Shown piece after piece: positions 12,261-23,300 of a DNA stretch of 64,000 nucleotides. The DNA is from Gigantopelta aegis (Eukaryota > Mollusca > Gastropoda > Neomphalida > Peltospiridae). Under the pieces are notes generated by a model. That model had not been told where the DNA came from. It was given only the letters and a program-made list of their open reading frames with translations, and searched no databases. Position numbers and translations under genes: made by a program. Numbering within the stretch: position 1 is the stretch's first letter; each line of letters opens with the position of its first letter. Where the stretch lies: assembly GCF_016097555.1 (NCBI RefSeq), contig NC_054713.1, positions 1,222,195-1,286,194 of the forward strand, in the 5' to 3' direction.

Positions 12261-12494
12261 AAGAACCTCTTTGAAACGCAACTTCTTTTGAGCCCCACCC
12301 CATGACAATTTTGACTAAAGAACGTTACTTTTTTAGCCTCCCCACCCCCAACCCCATGTCATCTGCTCCCTCAAGACATATGGTGCAGCCAGAATAGTGA
12401 CGTACCAAACAACAGTACAATAACCCTACTGCAGAAAACTAGTAGGATCCTCCCCTCCCTCCAAATAATAATTAAAAAAATCACTATTGGACAT

Positions 12495-12732
12495 TGGATC
12501 ATAAAACAATCTGACGTCGGATTCGAACATGCTTGACGAACTATGGTTTCACCGGTCATTAGGGCATGAACGAAGAACACCATGTTCACAGTAACGGCCA
12601 TTGTAGCATATCTGGGTGACGTCACATCCGGGAATACGTTACTCGCTTGATACACGAGTGGTTTTGTTTTGACTCTTAATTACAATTCCGACAAATATTA
12701 AAACTTATTCCCTGCTTATTTTGAACAGTATA
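12495..12732. repeat. Dispersed repeat R1, copy 1
   Basis: About 85-90% identical to 28552-28790 in the same orientation. Shared blocks include CACCATGTTCACAGTAACG, GTAGCATATCTGGGTGACG, CTGATACACGAGTGG-like sequence and CTTATTCCCTGCTTATTTTG. No coding function is evident and it is probably a transposon fragment. Confidence 0.75.
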
Positions 12733-12739
12733 TGATATA

Positions 12740-12780
12740 TGATGGTGATGATGATGGTGGTGGTGGTGATGATGATGGTG

Positions 12781-12812
<32 letters not shown>

Positions 12813-13115
12813 GATAGTGGTGGTGGTGATGATGATGATGATGATGATGATAGTGGTGGTGGTGATGATGATGATGATAGTGGTGGTGGTGATGATGATG
12901 ATGATAGTGGTGGTGGTGATGATGATGATGATGATGATGATAGTGGTGGTGGTGATGATGATGATGATGAATATGATGATGGTGATGATGATAGTGGTGG
13001 TGGTGATGATGATGGTGGTGGTGATGATGATAATGATAATGATGATGATGGTCATGATGATGATGATAGTGGTGGTGACGATGGTGACGGTGATGATTAT
13101 GATGATGATGATGAC
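12740..13115. repeat. GAT/GGT trinucleotide array
   Basis: Runs of GAT alternate regularly with AGTGGTGGTGGT. One plus frame would read Asp/Gly-rich and another Met/Val-rich. With no flanking gene structure this is treated as a simple repeat. Confidence 0.9.
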
Positions 13116-13214
13116 GAAACTGTCAAAAATTAATAAATCACTTTATGAAAGTCAAACTTTGATATGATAAAGTTATACTACAAATTGCAGCTCATTATCT
13201 CAAGGCTTTCACGG

Positions 13215-13547
13215 GACTAAAGAGGCGCGGCGTAGCCCAGTGGTACAGCGCTCGCTTGATGCGCAGTCGGTTTGGGGTCGATCCCCGTCATTGGGCCCAT
13301 TGGTCTATTTCTCGCTCCAGCCAGTGCACCACGACTGGTGTAACAAAGGCCGTGGTATGTGCTATCCTGTCTATGGGATGGTGCATATAAAAGATCCCTT
13401 GCTGCTAATCGAAAACAGTAGCCCATGAAGTGGCGACAGCTGGTTTCCTCTCTCAATATCTGTGTGGTCCTTAACCATATGTCTGACTCCATATAACCGT
13501 AAATAAAATGTGTTGATTGCGTCGTTAAATAAAACATTTCCTTTCTT
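13215..13547 (+). mobile_element. SINE type A, full length
   Basis: Best intact copy of the type. The tRNA-like head has an A box in GTAGCCCAGTGGTACAGCGC and a B box in GGGGTCGATCCCCGTC. The body includes CCAGTGCACCACGACTGG and GCATATAAAAGATCCCTTGC. The tail ends GCGTCGTTAAATAAAACATT followed by a CTTTCTT-type simple sequence. Confidence 0.9.
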
Positions 13548-13566
13548 CACCAAACTAAAATGCTAT

Positions 13567-13715
13567 TATTAGTAAATATTCGGCCCCACTGTGACCGCCC
13601 AAACACGCCCGTTTCACTAAAGTAAAGCGGTTTAGTCTATTTATTAGTAGGTATCCATTGAGTCCACCCAAACACGCACGTTTCACTGAAGTAAAGTGGT
13701 TGAATCTATTTATTA
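13567..13715. repeat. Two-copy tandem repeat of about 75 bp
   Basis: The blocks CACGCCCGTTTCACTAAAG and CACGCACGTTTCACTGAAG are each followed by a related TCTATTTATTAG sequence. Confidence 0.65.
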
Positions 13716-13721
13716 GAAGGT

Positions 13722-13850
13722 ACCGGCTCCAACCCAGAGTGAGTTCTTAAGGGCTCAGTGGGTAGGTGTAAGGCTACTACACCCTCTTCCAACTAACAAC
13801 TAACCCACTGTCCTGGACAGACAGCCCAGATAGCTGATAAGTTGAAATGA
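13722..13850 (+). mobile_element. SINE type C fragment
   Basis: Starts within the head at ACCGGCTCCAACCCAGAG and continues through GGTAGGTGTAAGGC and one copy of the CTGGACAGACAGCCCAGATA segment. It lacks the 5' head and part of the tail. Confidence 0.75.
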
Positions 13851-14156
13851 AACGAAACACTAAATGCTTGTGTCCGTAACCCGTGAATGCAGTGGAATCG
13901 AGGCTATACGATGACGTCGTTACAAAACTGACCACTCTCTTTTCAAACACGAGACTCGGACCCGCCTCGGACATCCCTCGACAGACACGTATATAACATA
14001 GTTCAATGCGTAATGTATTGCTGAATAAAACATGTCATTAACTCTGGGTCGTTCCCAAGGTTCTTGTTTTGTTTTTCAGACACTTGTTCACATAATATTA
14101 CTCCTCATCGTACGTGCTGGGTACAAGATTTGTTTCCCGTATGTGTATGCAACTCT

Positions 14157-14265
14157 GGGCCCCGATCCACGAAGCGATCTTAGCGCTAAGATCACCTTAA
14201 GTGTATAACTACGTTATGCACTTACTGGGAACTTAGGGCTATGATCACTTCGTGGAACGGGGTCC
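14157..14265. mobile_element. 109-bp near-palindromic MITE
   Basis: Starts GGGCCCCGATCCACGAAG and ends CTTCGTGGAACGGGGTCC, with inverted pairing through most of its length. It contains the perfect palindrome GATCTTAGCGCTAAGATC. The palindrome is best preserved in the left arm. No coding capacity. Confidence 0.8.
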
Positions 14266-14320
14266 TGATCTCTAACATATGTCTGTTTTGTACCTGGGCT
14301 CGTTCGGCGAAACCATCTAG

Positions 14321-14603
14321 AGCCCCAGTCACATATACACGAGTTTTAACCCGAATGGCCACGACTAGAAAAATCGTGAGGAGTCGTATTGTACTACGTC
14401 GTAGCAATTCGTAATGAATCGGCTTCAAGAACGTAGTGCAGTCTCAGTATTAACATATAGCAGTCGTGAGTAGTCGTAGAGAGGTCGTGAGTGAAGCCGA
14501 TTCATGCCGATTTTGGCTACAATTTGGGATCAACTGTGGCAGGATAAGATCGGGGACATTCGTCGCCATTCGGAGCAAAACGCGTGTATATGCGACTGGG
14601 GCT
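14321..14603. mobile_element. 283-bp MITE with about 44-bp terminal inverted repeats
   Basis: The left end AGCCCCAGTCACATATACAC is the inverted match of the right end GTGTATATGCGACTGGGGCT. Arms extend to about 14364 and from about 14560. A second inner pair (AATGAATCGGCTTCA near 14413 and TGAAGCCGATTCAT near 14493) strengthens the foldback. No open frame is seen, so it is probably non-autonomous. Confidence 0.8.
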
Positions 14604-14934
14604 TTATCATTACCATCGTCTACCCCGATTACTCTGCGTTCGAAAGCTAGACGGACGTTTGGATGGTAATGGTCGCTCTCTCAGTCAGAGATAAATGTAT
14701 AGCGAAAACACGGAATTGCTGCCTACCACCAGGTAGACGAAGATTCCCGCTCCAATAAAATAATAACGCTATGGCTGACGTTAAATACCATTACAGGGAT
14801 CAGCTTCAAATTCGCTGATAACAAATATGTGACATATTAATACTTACTACACCCAATACAGGAAGAAAATCCAATCAGCACCTACCTATTTAACCAGACT
14901 GATGAAACTATTTGGGTGGCATAACCGTGACTGT
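14604..14934. other. Unassigned spacer
   Basis: No recognisable gene or repeat. A short inverted pair TTACCATCG / GATGGTAA lies just right of the MITE. Confidence 0.4.
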
Positions 14935-17062
14935 CAACTGGGCCAACAATACCGTGACGTCATCCTTATACCGATGACGTGAGGCTCACGGGCCAATACT
15001 ACCGTGACGTCATCCTTATACCGATCACGAGAGGCTCACGGGACAACAATAACGCAATGTCATCCTTACACCGATCACATGAGACTCACGGACCAACAGT
15101 ACCGTGACGTCATCCCTATATCGATCACATGAGACTCACGGGCCAACAGTACCGTGACGTCATCCCTATATCGATCACATGAGACTCACGGACCAACAGT
15201 ACCGTGACGTCATCCCTATATCGATCACATGAGACTCACGGACCAACAGTACCGTGACGTCATCCCTATATCGATCACATGAGACTCACGGACCAACAGT
15301 ACCGTGACGTCATCCCTATATCGATCACATGAGACTCACGGGCCAACAGTACCGTGACGTCATCCCTATATCGATCACATGAGACTCACGGACCAACAGT
15401 ACCGTGACGTCATCCCTATATCGATCACATGAGACTCACGGGCCAACAGTACCGTGACGTCATCCCTATATCGATCACATGAGACTCACGGACCAACAGT
15501 ACCGTGACGTCATCCCTATATCGATCACATGAGACTCACGGACCAACAGTACCGTGACGTCATCCCTATATCGATCACATGAGACTCACGGACCAACAGT
15601 ACCGTGACGTCATCCCTATATCGATCACATGAGACTCACGGGCCAACAGTACCGTGACGTCATCCCTATATCGATCACATGAGACTCACGGACCAACAGT
15701 ACCGTGACGTCATCCCTATATCGATCACATGAGACTCACGGGCCAACAGTACCGTGACGTCATCCCTATATCGATCACATGAGACTCACGGACCAACAGT
15801 ACCGTGACGTCATCCCTATATCGATCACATGAGACTCACGGGCCAACAGTACCGTGACGTCATCCCTATATCGATCACATGAGACTCACGGACCAACAGT
15901 ACCGTGACGTCATCCCTATATCGATCACATGAGACTCACGGACCAACAGTACCGTGACGTCATCCCTATATCGATCACATGAGACTCACGGACCAACAGT
16001 ACCGTGACGTCATCCCTATATCGATCACATGAGACTCACGGGCCAACAGTACCGTGACGTCATCCCTATATCGATCACATGAGACTCACGGACCAACAGT
16101 ACCGTGACGTCATCCCTATATCGATCACATGAGACTCACGGACCAACAGTACCGTGACGTCATCCCTATATCGATCACATGAGACTCACGGGCCAACAGT
16201 ACCGTGACGTCATCCCTATATCGATCACATGAGACTCACGGACCAACAGTACCGTGACGTCATCCCTATATCGATCACATGAGACTCACGGGCCAACAGT
16301 ACCGTGACGTCATCCCTATATCGATCACATGAGACTCACGGACCAACAGTACCGTGACGTCATCCCTATATCGATCACATGAGACTCACGGGCCAACAGT
16401 ACCGTGACGTCATCCCTATATCGATCACATGAGACTCACGGACCAACAGTACCGTGACGTCATCCCTATATCGATCACATGAGACTCACGGACCAACAGT
16501 ACCGTGACGTCATCCCTATATCGATCACATGAGACTCACGGACCAACAGTACCGTGACGTCATCCCTATATCGATCACATGAGACTCACGGACCAACAGT
16601 ACCGTGACGTCATCCCTATATCGATCACATGAGACTCACGGGCCAACAGTACCGTGACGTCATCCCTATATCGATCACATGAGACTCACGGGCCAACAGT
16701 ACCGTGACGTCATCCCTATATCGATCACATGAGACTCACGGGCCAACAGTACCGTGACGTCATCCCTATATCGATCACATGAGACTCACGGGCCAACAGT
16801 ACCGTGACGTCATCCTCATATCGATCGCGTGAGGCTCACGGGCCAACAGTACCGTGACGTCATCCTTATACTGATCACGTGAGGCCCACTAGCCAACAGT
16901 ACCGTGACGTCATCCCTATATCGATCACGGGCCAGATCACGTGAGGCTCACGGGTCAACAGTACCGATGTCTTCCTTATACCGATTACGTGAGGCTCACA
17001 GACCAACAGTACTGTGACGTCATCCTTACACCGACCACGTGAGGCTCACGGGCCAAAAGTAC
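14935..17062. repeat. 50-bp CRE-containing satellite, main block, about 42 copies
   Basis: The monomer contains GTACCGTGACGTCATCCCTA, TATCGATCACATGAGACTC and ACGGACCAACA. Almost every unit carries the full CRE palindrome TGACGTCA. Central units are nearly identical, differing mainly at GGACC versus GGGCC. Units at both edges are diverged, and some of these carry CACGTG in place of CACATG. The array resumes after a SINE insertion at 17572. Confidence 0.96.
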
Positions 17063-17063
17063 C

Positions 17064-17570
17064 GGCCTCGGCGGCGTTGTGGTTAAGGAATCGTACTACA
17101 GGCTGCTATGTAAAGGGTTCACAGCCCAATACTGGCTGCAACCCAAAGCGAATTCTTAAGGGCTCAATGGGTAGGTGTAAGGCCACTACACCCTTTTCTC
17201 TGTCACTAACCAACTAACAACTAACCCACTCTCCTGGACAGACAGCCCAGATAGCTGAGGTGTGTACCCAGGACAGCCATTTGAACCTTAAATAGAAAGA
17301 AAGAAAGAAGTGTTTTATTTAACGACGCACTCAACACATTTTATTTACGGTTATATGGCGTCAGACATATGGTTAAGGACCACACAGATTTTGAGAGGAA
17401 ACCCGCTGTCGCCACTACATGGGCTACTCTTCCGATTGGCAGCAAGGGATCTTTTATTTGCGCTTCCCACAGGCAGGATAGCACAAACCATGGCCTTTGT
17501 TGAACCAGTTATTTGAACCTTAAATAGATATAAGCACGAAAATAAGTTGAAATGAACAAAAAATTAATAC
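17064..17570 (+). mobile_element. SINE type C inserted in the CRE satellite
   Basis: The head GGCCTCGGCGGCGTTGTGG is followed by the B-box-like GGGTTCACAGCCC, the GGGTAGGTGTAAGGCCAC body, a single CTGGACAGACAGCCCAGATA segment and the tail GATATAAGCACGAAAATAAG. It is interrupted at 17296-17510 by a type B SINE. Confidence 0.85.
17296..17510 (-). mobile_element. 5'-truncated SINE type B nested in SINE C, with 17-bp target duplication
   Basis: Minus-strand copy. It has an AAAGAAAGAAAGAAG tail, then GTTTTATTTAACGACGCACTC, and stops within the body at GTTGAACCAGTT. The 17-bp sequence ATTTGAACCTTAAATAG occurs perfectly on both sides (17279-17295 and 17511-17527). This is the expected hallmark of target-primed insertion. 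Confidence 0.92.
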
Positions 17571-17571
17571 C

Positions 17572-17757
17572 GATCACGTGAGGCTCACCGGCTAATAGCA
17601 CCGTGACGTCATCTTTACACCGATCACGCGAGGCTCACGAGCCAACAGTACAGTGACGTCATCCTTACACCGATCACGCGAGGCTCACGGGCCAGCAGTA
17701 CAGTGACGTCATCCTTACACCGATCACATGATGCGCACGGGCCAACAGTACCTCATA
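17572..17757. repeat. 50-bp CRE satellite, second block
   Basis: Three to four diverged monomers continue the array beyond the SINE C insertion, with TGACGTCA at about 17603, 17653 and 17703. The last unit is degenerate. Confidence 0.9.
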
Positions 17758-17765
17758 TGTCATCC

Positions 17766-17905
17766 ATATACGGGGAGGGACGTAGCCCAGGGGTAAAGCG
17801 CTCGCTCGATCTGGTATCGATCCCCGTCTGTGGGCCCATTTGGGCTATTTCTCGTTTCAGCCAGTGCACGCCGATTGGTATATGCCAGTCCGTAGTATGT
17901 ACTAC
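17766..17905 (+). mobile_element. SINE type A, left half of a split copy
   Basis: Head (GTAGCCCAGGGGTAAAGCGC; B box GGTATCGATCCCCGTC) and the first part of the body, stopping at GTATGTACTAC. The remainder is found 10.15 kb away at 28057-28250. The breakpoint corresponds to GTGCTAT in the intact copy at 13215-13547. Confidence 0.9.
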
Positions 17906-18109
17906 AGGTGATGCGCCAGTTCCGGATCACTTCAAACAAAATTGTGAATTCTGTCAACATGCGCGCGTATGACTTTAAAAGAAATTCTTGGTAATAAAGA
18001 TAATCAACCATATAAATAAACAGTGATATAAAATGTAAATTTAGGTAAACATTTGGCACCCAAAACGCCAGTTGCGGATCACTTTGTCCAGTTCCGGATC
18101 ACTTTCGAA

Positions 18110-18811
18110 AAATAGAGGCTTACGCCTTCAATAACACTATTTCCAACATGTTAGCACTTTCAGCACGTTCGTGGATCCTGCCGGACATATTTTATGATCA
18201 TTTGCAACTCCATAGGGTTCCCACCCTCCTGATTACGCCCCTAATTAGCAATTTCTAAAATCGATTGAAAATCAACGATGGCGTCCCATGACGTCAGATA
18301 TACGGGGCGTGTGTCAAAAGTAAAGGTGCGCGATCCTTATTATTTTCCTTGTGTACTTTCATTGTTTCAACAAGTTGAATTATATTTGATTTCTGGCATT
18401 CTAGTATATAATAATAATTAATATTATTATTACTAATAATAAATAATTGTTTTCATTTATTATCGTATATATCAATTATTATTATTATATTGATGACTTT
18501 TAAAACTGAAAGGAATAAAGGCTTGAAAATAGAAAGAAATGACATATCAGCAAAATATCAACTTTGGGACTGTTTAGTATTTATCATAATACAGGGGCGA
18601 ATTATGCTTTAGGTGGGTGTCCGAAACAATATGTAAATGTTTATAATTTGAAATTGTAATTTTTACAGGTTATCTACGTGGTGGGGGTGTTGTTGTTTTT
18701 TTAGACGGATATAGGCTATAGCCATATTAGCCAAAATTAAACAAATAATTTTGAAGCAGGACGGTTAGACCCCTTGTTAATAATGATACATTTTAATATA
18801 GTGACACACAC
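18110..18811. other. Left arm of the TIR element, non-coding
   Basis: AT-rich sequence with ATTATT runs near 18410-18490 and no meaningful open frame. Confidence 0.6.
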
Positions 18812-18815
18812 TAAA

Positions 18816-19432
18816 TGTAGTAGCATCATCGTTTTGGAACAAATGACAACTGCATTGTTTTGGGTTAAAGGCTCTTTAATGGCTGACAAGTTTCCATTCT
18901 TATATCACCCAAGTATGTGACACCAGGGCAAATGGAACTGGTCACACTTAAAAGGATTGACGTATCTTAAATCTTCTCTAGAAATATCTTCCAATAAATT
19001 GAGCCAAAAATGAAGTATTAACTCCAGAAGAGCAAACTATAATGTGGACCACAATACCAGACGTACACCAGTATTTAAGGAAACAGTGAACTGTAATAAG
19101 CTATCATTTCAGATAAGAACACTTAAACCACATCAGCTTACACTGTACCCAAGCTGGAAACAATAGGACAGGCGCGGCGCATGGCTGATAGTGCTATTGT
19201 TACTAAGTTGTGCAAGTGTCATACATGCTTGTGCAATTTGTAACAAGCCAAGATACCTGAAAATAGTAATCAACTTGTCATTAAGAATAAAATAATTAAA
19301 GGTACACAATCTGTTGTAATTCATTACCTGTTTATGGAAATAAAATAATTAATTACATGAAAACAAATAAAACCAATGCATTAATATAAAACAATAATTA
19401 TATCCAAATATCCACAAGTCAATATTATTACA
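18816..19432 (-). repeat. 3' LTR of the gypsy element
   Basis: 617 bp. In element sense it starts TGTAATAATATTGAC and ends GATGCTACTACA. It is about 99% identical to 25763-26380. The differences seen are one indel with an adjacent substitution near AAATCTTCT and two substitutions near GGCTGATAG. Confidence 0.97.
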
Positions 19433-19447
19433 TACTTCCCCCCTTCA
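19433..19447 (-). promoter_or_regulatory. Polypurine tract
   Basis: In element sense GAAGGGGGGAAGTA lies immediately upstream of the 3' LTR. This is the expected position and composition for priming plus-strand DNA synthesis. Confidence 0.85.
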
Positions 19448-19463
19448 AGAAATGGCGTCCTCG

Positions 19464-20366
19464 TCATTTATCATTATCATCAACAATAGAGACAATTGCC
19501 CTAGACACGGCATCACTAATGTGTTCGAAAACTCCAACTTTAGCAAGTTGTTCCAAAAGTTTACATTTATTCTGCCAGTCTGGACGCTGCATATTCTGAC
19601 TCATGACATACTCGCCAGATGTTTGCCATTCGGGTCGTCTTCTGTCTCTTGTTGATCGTCTAGGTCGTGGTGTAGGACGAGGTGGTGGCTCCGGCTGAGG
19701 TGGCGTAGCTGAATCATCAGATGCTGTAGCAATTCTAGATGTTTCTATGTCTAGACCATCTTCGACCTCTTCATCCAAGCGTTCTCCCGTACTATCGTCC
19801 TCGTGAACTGAGTGTTGTAGTATGTGGTCGTCACCACTGGAAGAAACACTCTCTGACTCAGCAGACAACTGATCGTCACCAGAAACCTGTGAGTCAGAAT
19901 CAAATATCTCAGCAGTCTGGTCACTAATGATTGCTAAATCATTAGGAGCTGCTAAAACAATCACCTGTGAGGAATCTAAGTCAATAGATTCATCATCATC
20001 ATCATCCCGAGTTGGCGTTGCAACTGGTTGTGCAACTACTCTATTTCTGGGTTTAGGTCTAGGTTGATTTGAACCTGGCAAAGATCCTATTGGCAGAAGA
20101 TGGTTCCTGTGAAGAGTTCGCCGTCTTCCTTCACCATTCTCCTTTCTCACAACAAATATAGGAATGTCCTGATTAGGCTGAGAAAGAACAAGGTATACAT
20201 CATCTTCCCATCGATCAGCCAACTTGTGTTTGCCATCAAACGCAAGGATCTTCACCAAAACACGGTCACCTGGCTGTACAACTGCACCTCTCACCTTCAT
20301 GTCATAACCTCCCTTCTGTCGTCCTTGTGCAATCTTAGATGCTTCTGTCGCAAGTTCATATGACTG
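19464..20366 (-). pseudogene. Integrase C-terminal extension, downstream of an in-frame stop
   Basis: This continues the pol frame past a TAG at 20367-20369. The stretch resumes with a basic Gln-rich linker, then a compact segment with PGDRVLVKI and DRWEDDVYLVL that resembles the GPY/F-type module after retroviral-type integrase cores. A long acidic, Ser/Asp-rich and Pro-rich tail follows (PPQPEPPPRPTPRPRRS). It terminates just before the polypurine tract. The single stop is the only interruption between this part and the integrase core. Whether it is a point mutation or a sequencing error cannot be told here. Confidence 0.85.
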
Positions 20367-23300
20367 CTAAAGTCGTTCACGAAGAGCTGTTGCATAGGAC
20401 GTCAACGAATGGTGTTGTTGATTGGTGTTAATCCCAAAAGCAAGGTCAATCGGCAATCGAGGTTCTCTTCCAAACATGAGGAAAAATGGCGAGTAACCAG
20501 TCGACTCATGCCTAGTGCAATTATAAGCATGGACTAGGGGTGCTACATGAGTCTTCCAGTCCTTCTTCTGGTTAGGATTCAAAGTACCAAGCATGTTGAG
20601 CAAGGTTCTGTTGAAACGCTCACACATGCCATTCCCCATCGGATGGTATGATGTGGTCCTCGACTTGTCCATTCCTAAAATTAAACAAAGCTCTTTTAAC
20701 AATTTGCTTTCAAAATTGGCACCTTGATCACAATGTATTCGAAGAGGAAAACCATAGTGCATCACAAAATGATGATAAAAAGCCTCAGCAGTTGTTCTTG
20801 CAGTCATGTTACGGGTAGGTATTGCCTGAGCATATCTTTTAAAATGATCCGTTATGATGAGAAGATGTTGGTAACCTCCCTTGGACGTTTCCAAAGTCAG
20901 AAAGTCCATACAGACCCATTCCAAAGGTTGTGTACTGGTAATACTTACAAGAGGAGCTCGAGCATTCGTTGGGGTCTTCCGTCTTAAACATCTGTCACAA
21001 TTCTTGATCCAGTCTTCAACATCAGCTGACATTCCAGGCCAGTAGAATCTGTCTCTGAGAAGTGACAACGTTCTATCACGACCAGGATGCCCAATGTCTG
21101 TATGTAAACCTTTTAAAGCATCATTTACATACGCTGATGGAAGCACTAACTGAAGTTTATCACAACCATCTATTGTTACCTTCCTGTGAAGAATTCCTCT
21201 TTGGAGAACTAACTTGTCAAAGCTCCGATGTAATGAAGAGTGAACCGAAGTATGTGGATAATCTTCACGGCTAGGCTTCTTCTGAGCTCTAACAAACTCT
21301 ATCCACCTCCTCAACACATCATCTGACTGCTGAGCCATTCTCCAACCCCGATCTGTCATTCCATGGAAATCTGGTTCTTTCAGGTTAACATCCACAACAT
21401 CTGCTGATAAACACAAAGACTGTACAAAAGGTTGAACATATAAACAATTGCAAACAGCTTTGACTGACTCTGAGTCTATCTGTGTGGATTCCTGCTTTGC
21501 TTGTAATCCTGGCAATCTTGATAACCCGTCAGCATCTGCATTATTCAAACCAGACCTGTAAATAATATCAAAGTTATAAGATGCAAGAGCAGCTAACCAG
21601 CGATGACCAGTGGCATCAAGCTTAGCAGAGGTAAGTATATAAGTCAATGGATTGTTATCTGTATAAACAGTAAATTTGTTGCCATACAAATAATCATGAA
21701 ACTTTTCAGTCACCGCCCATTTCAAAGCGAGAAATTCTAAGTGGTGAGCTGAATAATTCTTTTCTGACTTACTTAAACCTCTACTAGCATAACTGATAAC
21801 TCTCTTGACACCACCCTGTTCTTGATAAAGAACGGCTCCCAGTCCTTGGCTGCAGGCATCAGTATGTAGTTCAAAGGGCTTGGTGTAATCGGCATACCCA
21901 AGAACTGGAGGTGAAGTCAATACTTCCTTCAACTTTTGAAAACATTCCTCCTGGCTAACTCCCCATTCCCATGGTCTCTCGGGTACATTCTTGTTTCTCT
22001 TGGACTTTGTAGAAGGTATCAAAGCATACAAGGGTTTAGCAATTTTAGCAAAATCTTTTACAAATTTGCGGTAATACCCGGCAAAGCCAAGAAACTGTCT
22101 AACCTCATTATGGTTCTTTGGTGTGGGCCAGTCCTTGATCTTCTTAATCTTGTCACTGTCTGCCTCAATACCTTGCTCTGAAACAATATGCCCAAGAAAC
22201 TTGATCCTGGTCTTGAACAGCGAACACTTACTTGGTGTTAACTTCATCCCAGTCTCCCTTATTCGCTGAAAAACTTGTCTAAGCCTGTTCAGATGTTCCT
22301 CATAGGTGTCTGAAAATACAATAATATCATCAAGATATATCAAGCAAGATTTGAGATGGAGACCTTCAAAACATTCATTCATTAGCCGTTGATATGTTGC
22401 AGGACTGTTGCAGAGACCAAAAGGCATGCGGTTATACTCATAAAATCCTAATGGCCCAACAGTGAAAGCTGTTCTCTCCTTGTGTGTTTCTTCAATCTCC
22501 ACTTGATGATATCCACTCTTCATGTCCAGTGTGCTGTAATACTTGGAACCTGCGAGAGCATCGAACATCTCCTCGATCCGTGGAAGGGCATACGAATCCT
22601 TGATCGTCTTCTCGTTGAGATGTCTATAATCGACGCACATCCGAAGTTTACCATCCTTTTTGCGAGCCAAGACGATGTTGGATGACCATGGAGAGTAGGA
22701 TCTGCGGATAATACCATTCGCCAGTAATTGTTGCAGATGATCTATCACTTCCTGATACATGGCAGGTGGAATTCTTCGATGTCTCTGCTTAAAGGGTTGA
22801 TCATCTTCTAGCTCAATGCGATGCTTAACAGCAGTTGTGTGCCCAATATCATCATCACCTGTAGAAAAGATATCTTGAAATTCATGAATAACATGTTTGC
22901 CGTGTTCCAGTTGTTCTTCTGTGACATCTGCTTCAGAAAAATTCATCTTTTTAAGAATAGAATCAAATCCACTATCTGAAACTGATGTTTTACCTGGGAT
23001 ATCTTCCACGGTTACCGCTTGGAGTTCACACAAAAGAGCTCGAGATGGTATACTGATGGCTCTAGTTGTAATATTGGTAACATGAACATCCACATACATT
23101 TTGTCTTTACAGTTATAATTCACAATGGTTGGTACAATGTCAAAATCTTCAGGTATAATGGAACCTTTTGTGGGTTGAATTAAAGCACATGTAGATCTAT
23201 AAGCAACAGGCTTATCTACATACCCTGGCAAAACCACTTCACTGTTGGCTGGAATCAGGATACGTTTAGAAGATGCACTTCTCACTTTACCCAAAGAAAA

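Noticed and set aside
12732..13133. Asp/Gly-rich 133-residue frame resembling an acidic biomineral-type protein
   Set aside because: No signal peptide or flanking exon. The DNA is a plain GAT/GGT array.
14935..17757. CRISPR array
   Set aside because: Regular 50-bp periodicity without unique spacers in a eukaryotic genome. The whole unit is repeated, so it is a satellite.
19464..20300. Envelope gene of an endogenous retrovirus
   Set aside because: No signal peptide, transmembrane segment or cleavage site. The frame continues integrase after one stop and has an acidic, proline-rich tail.
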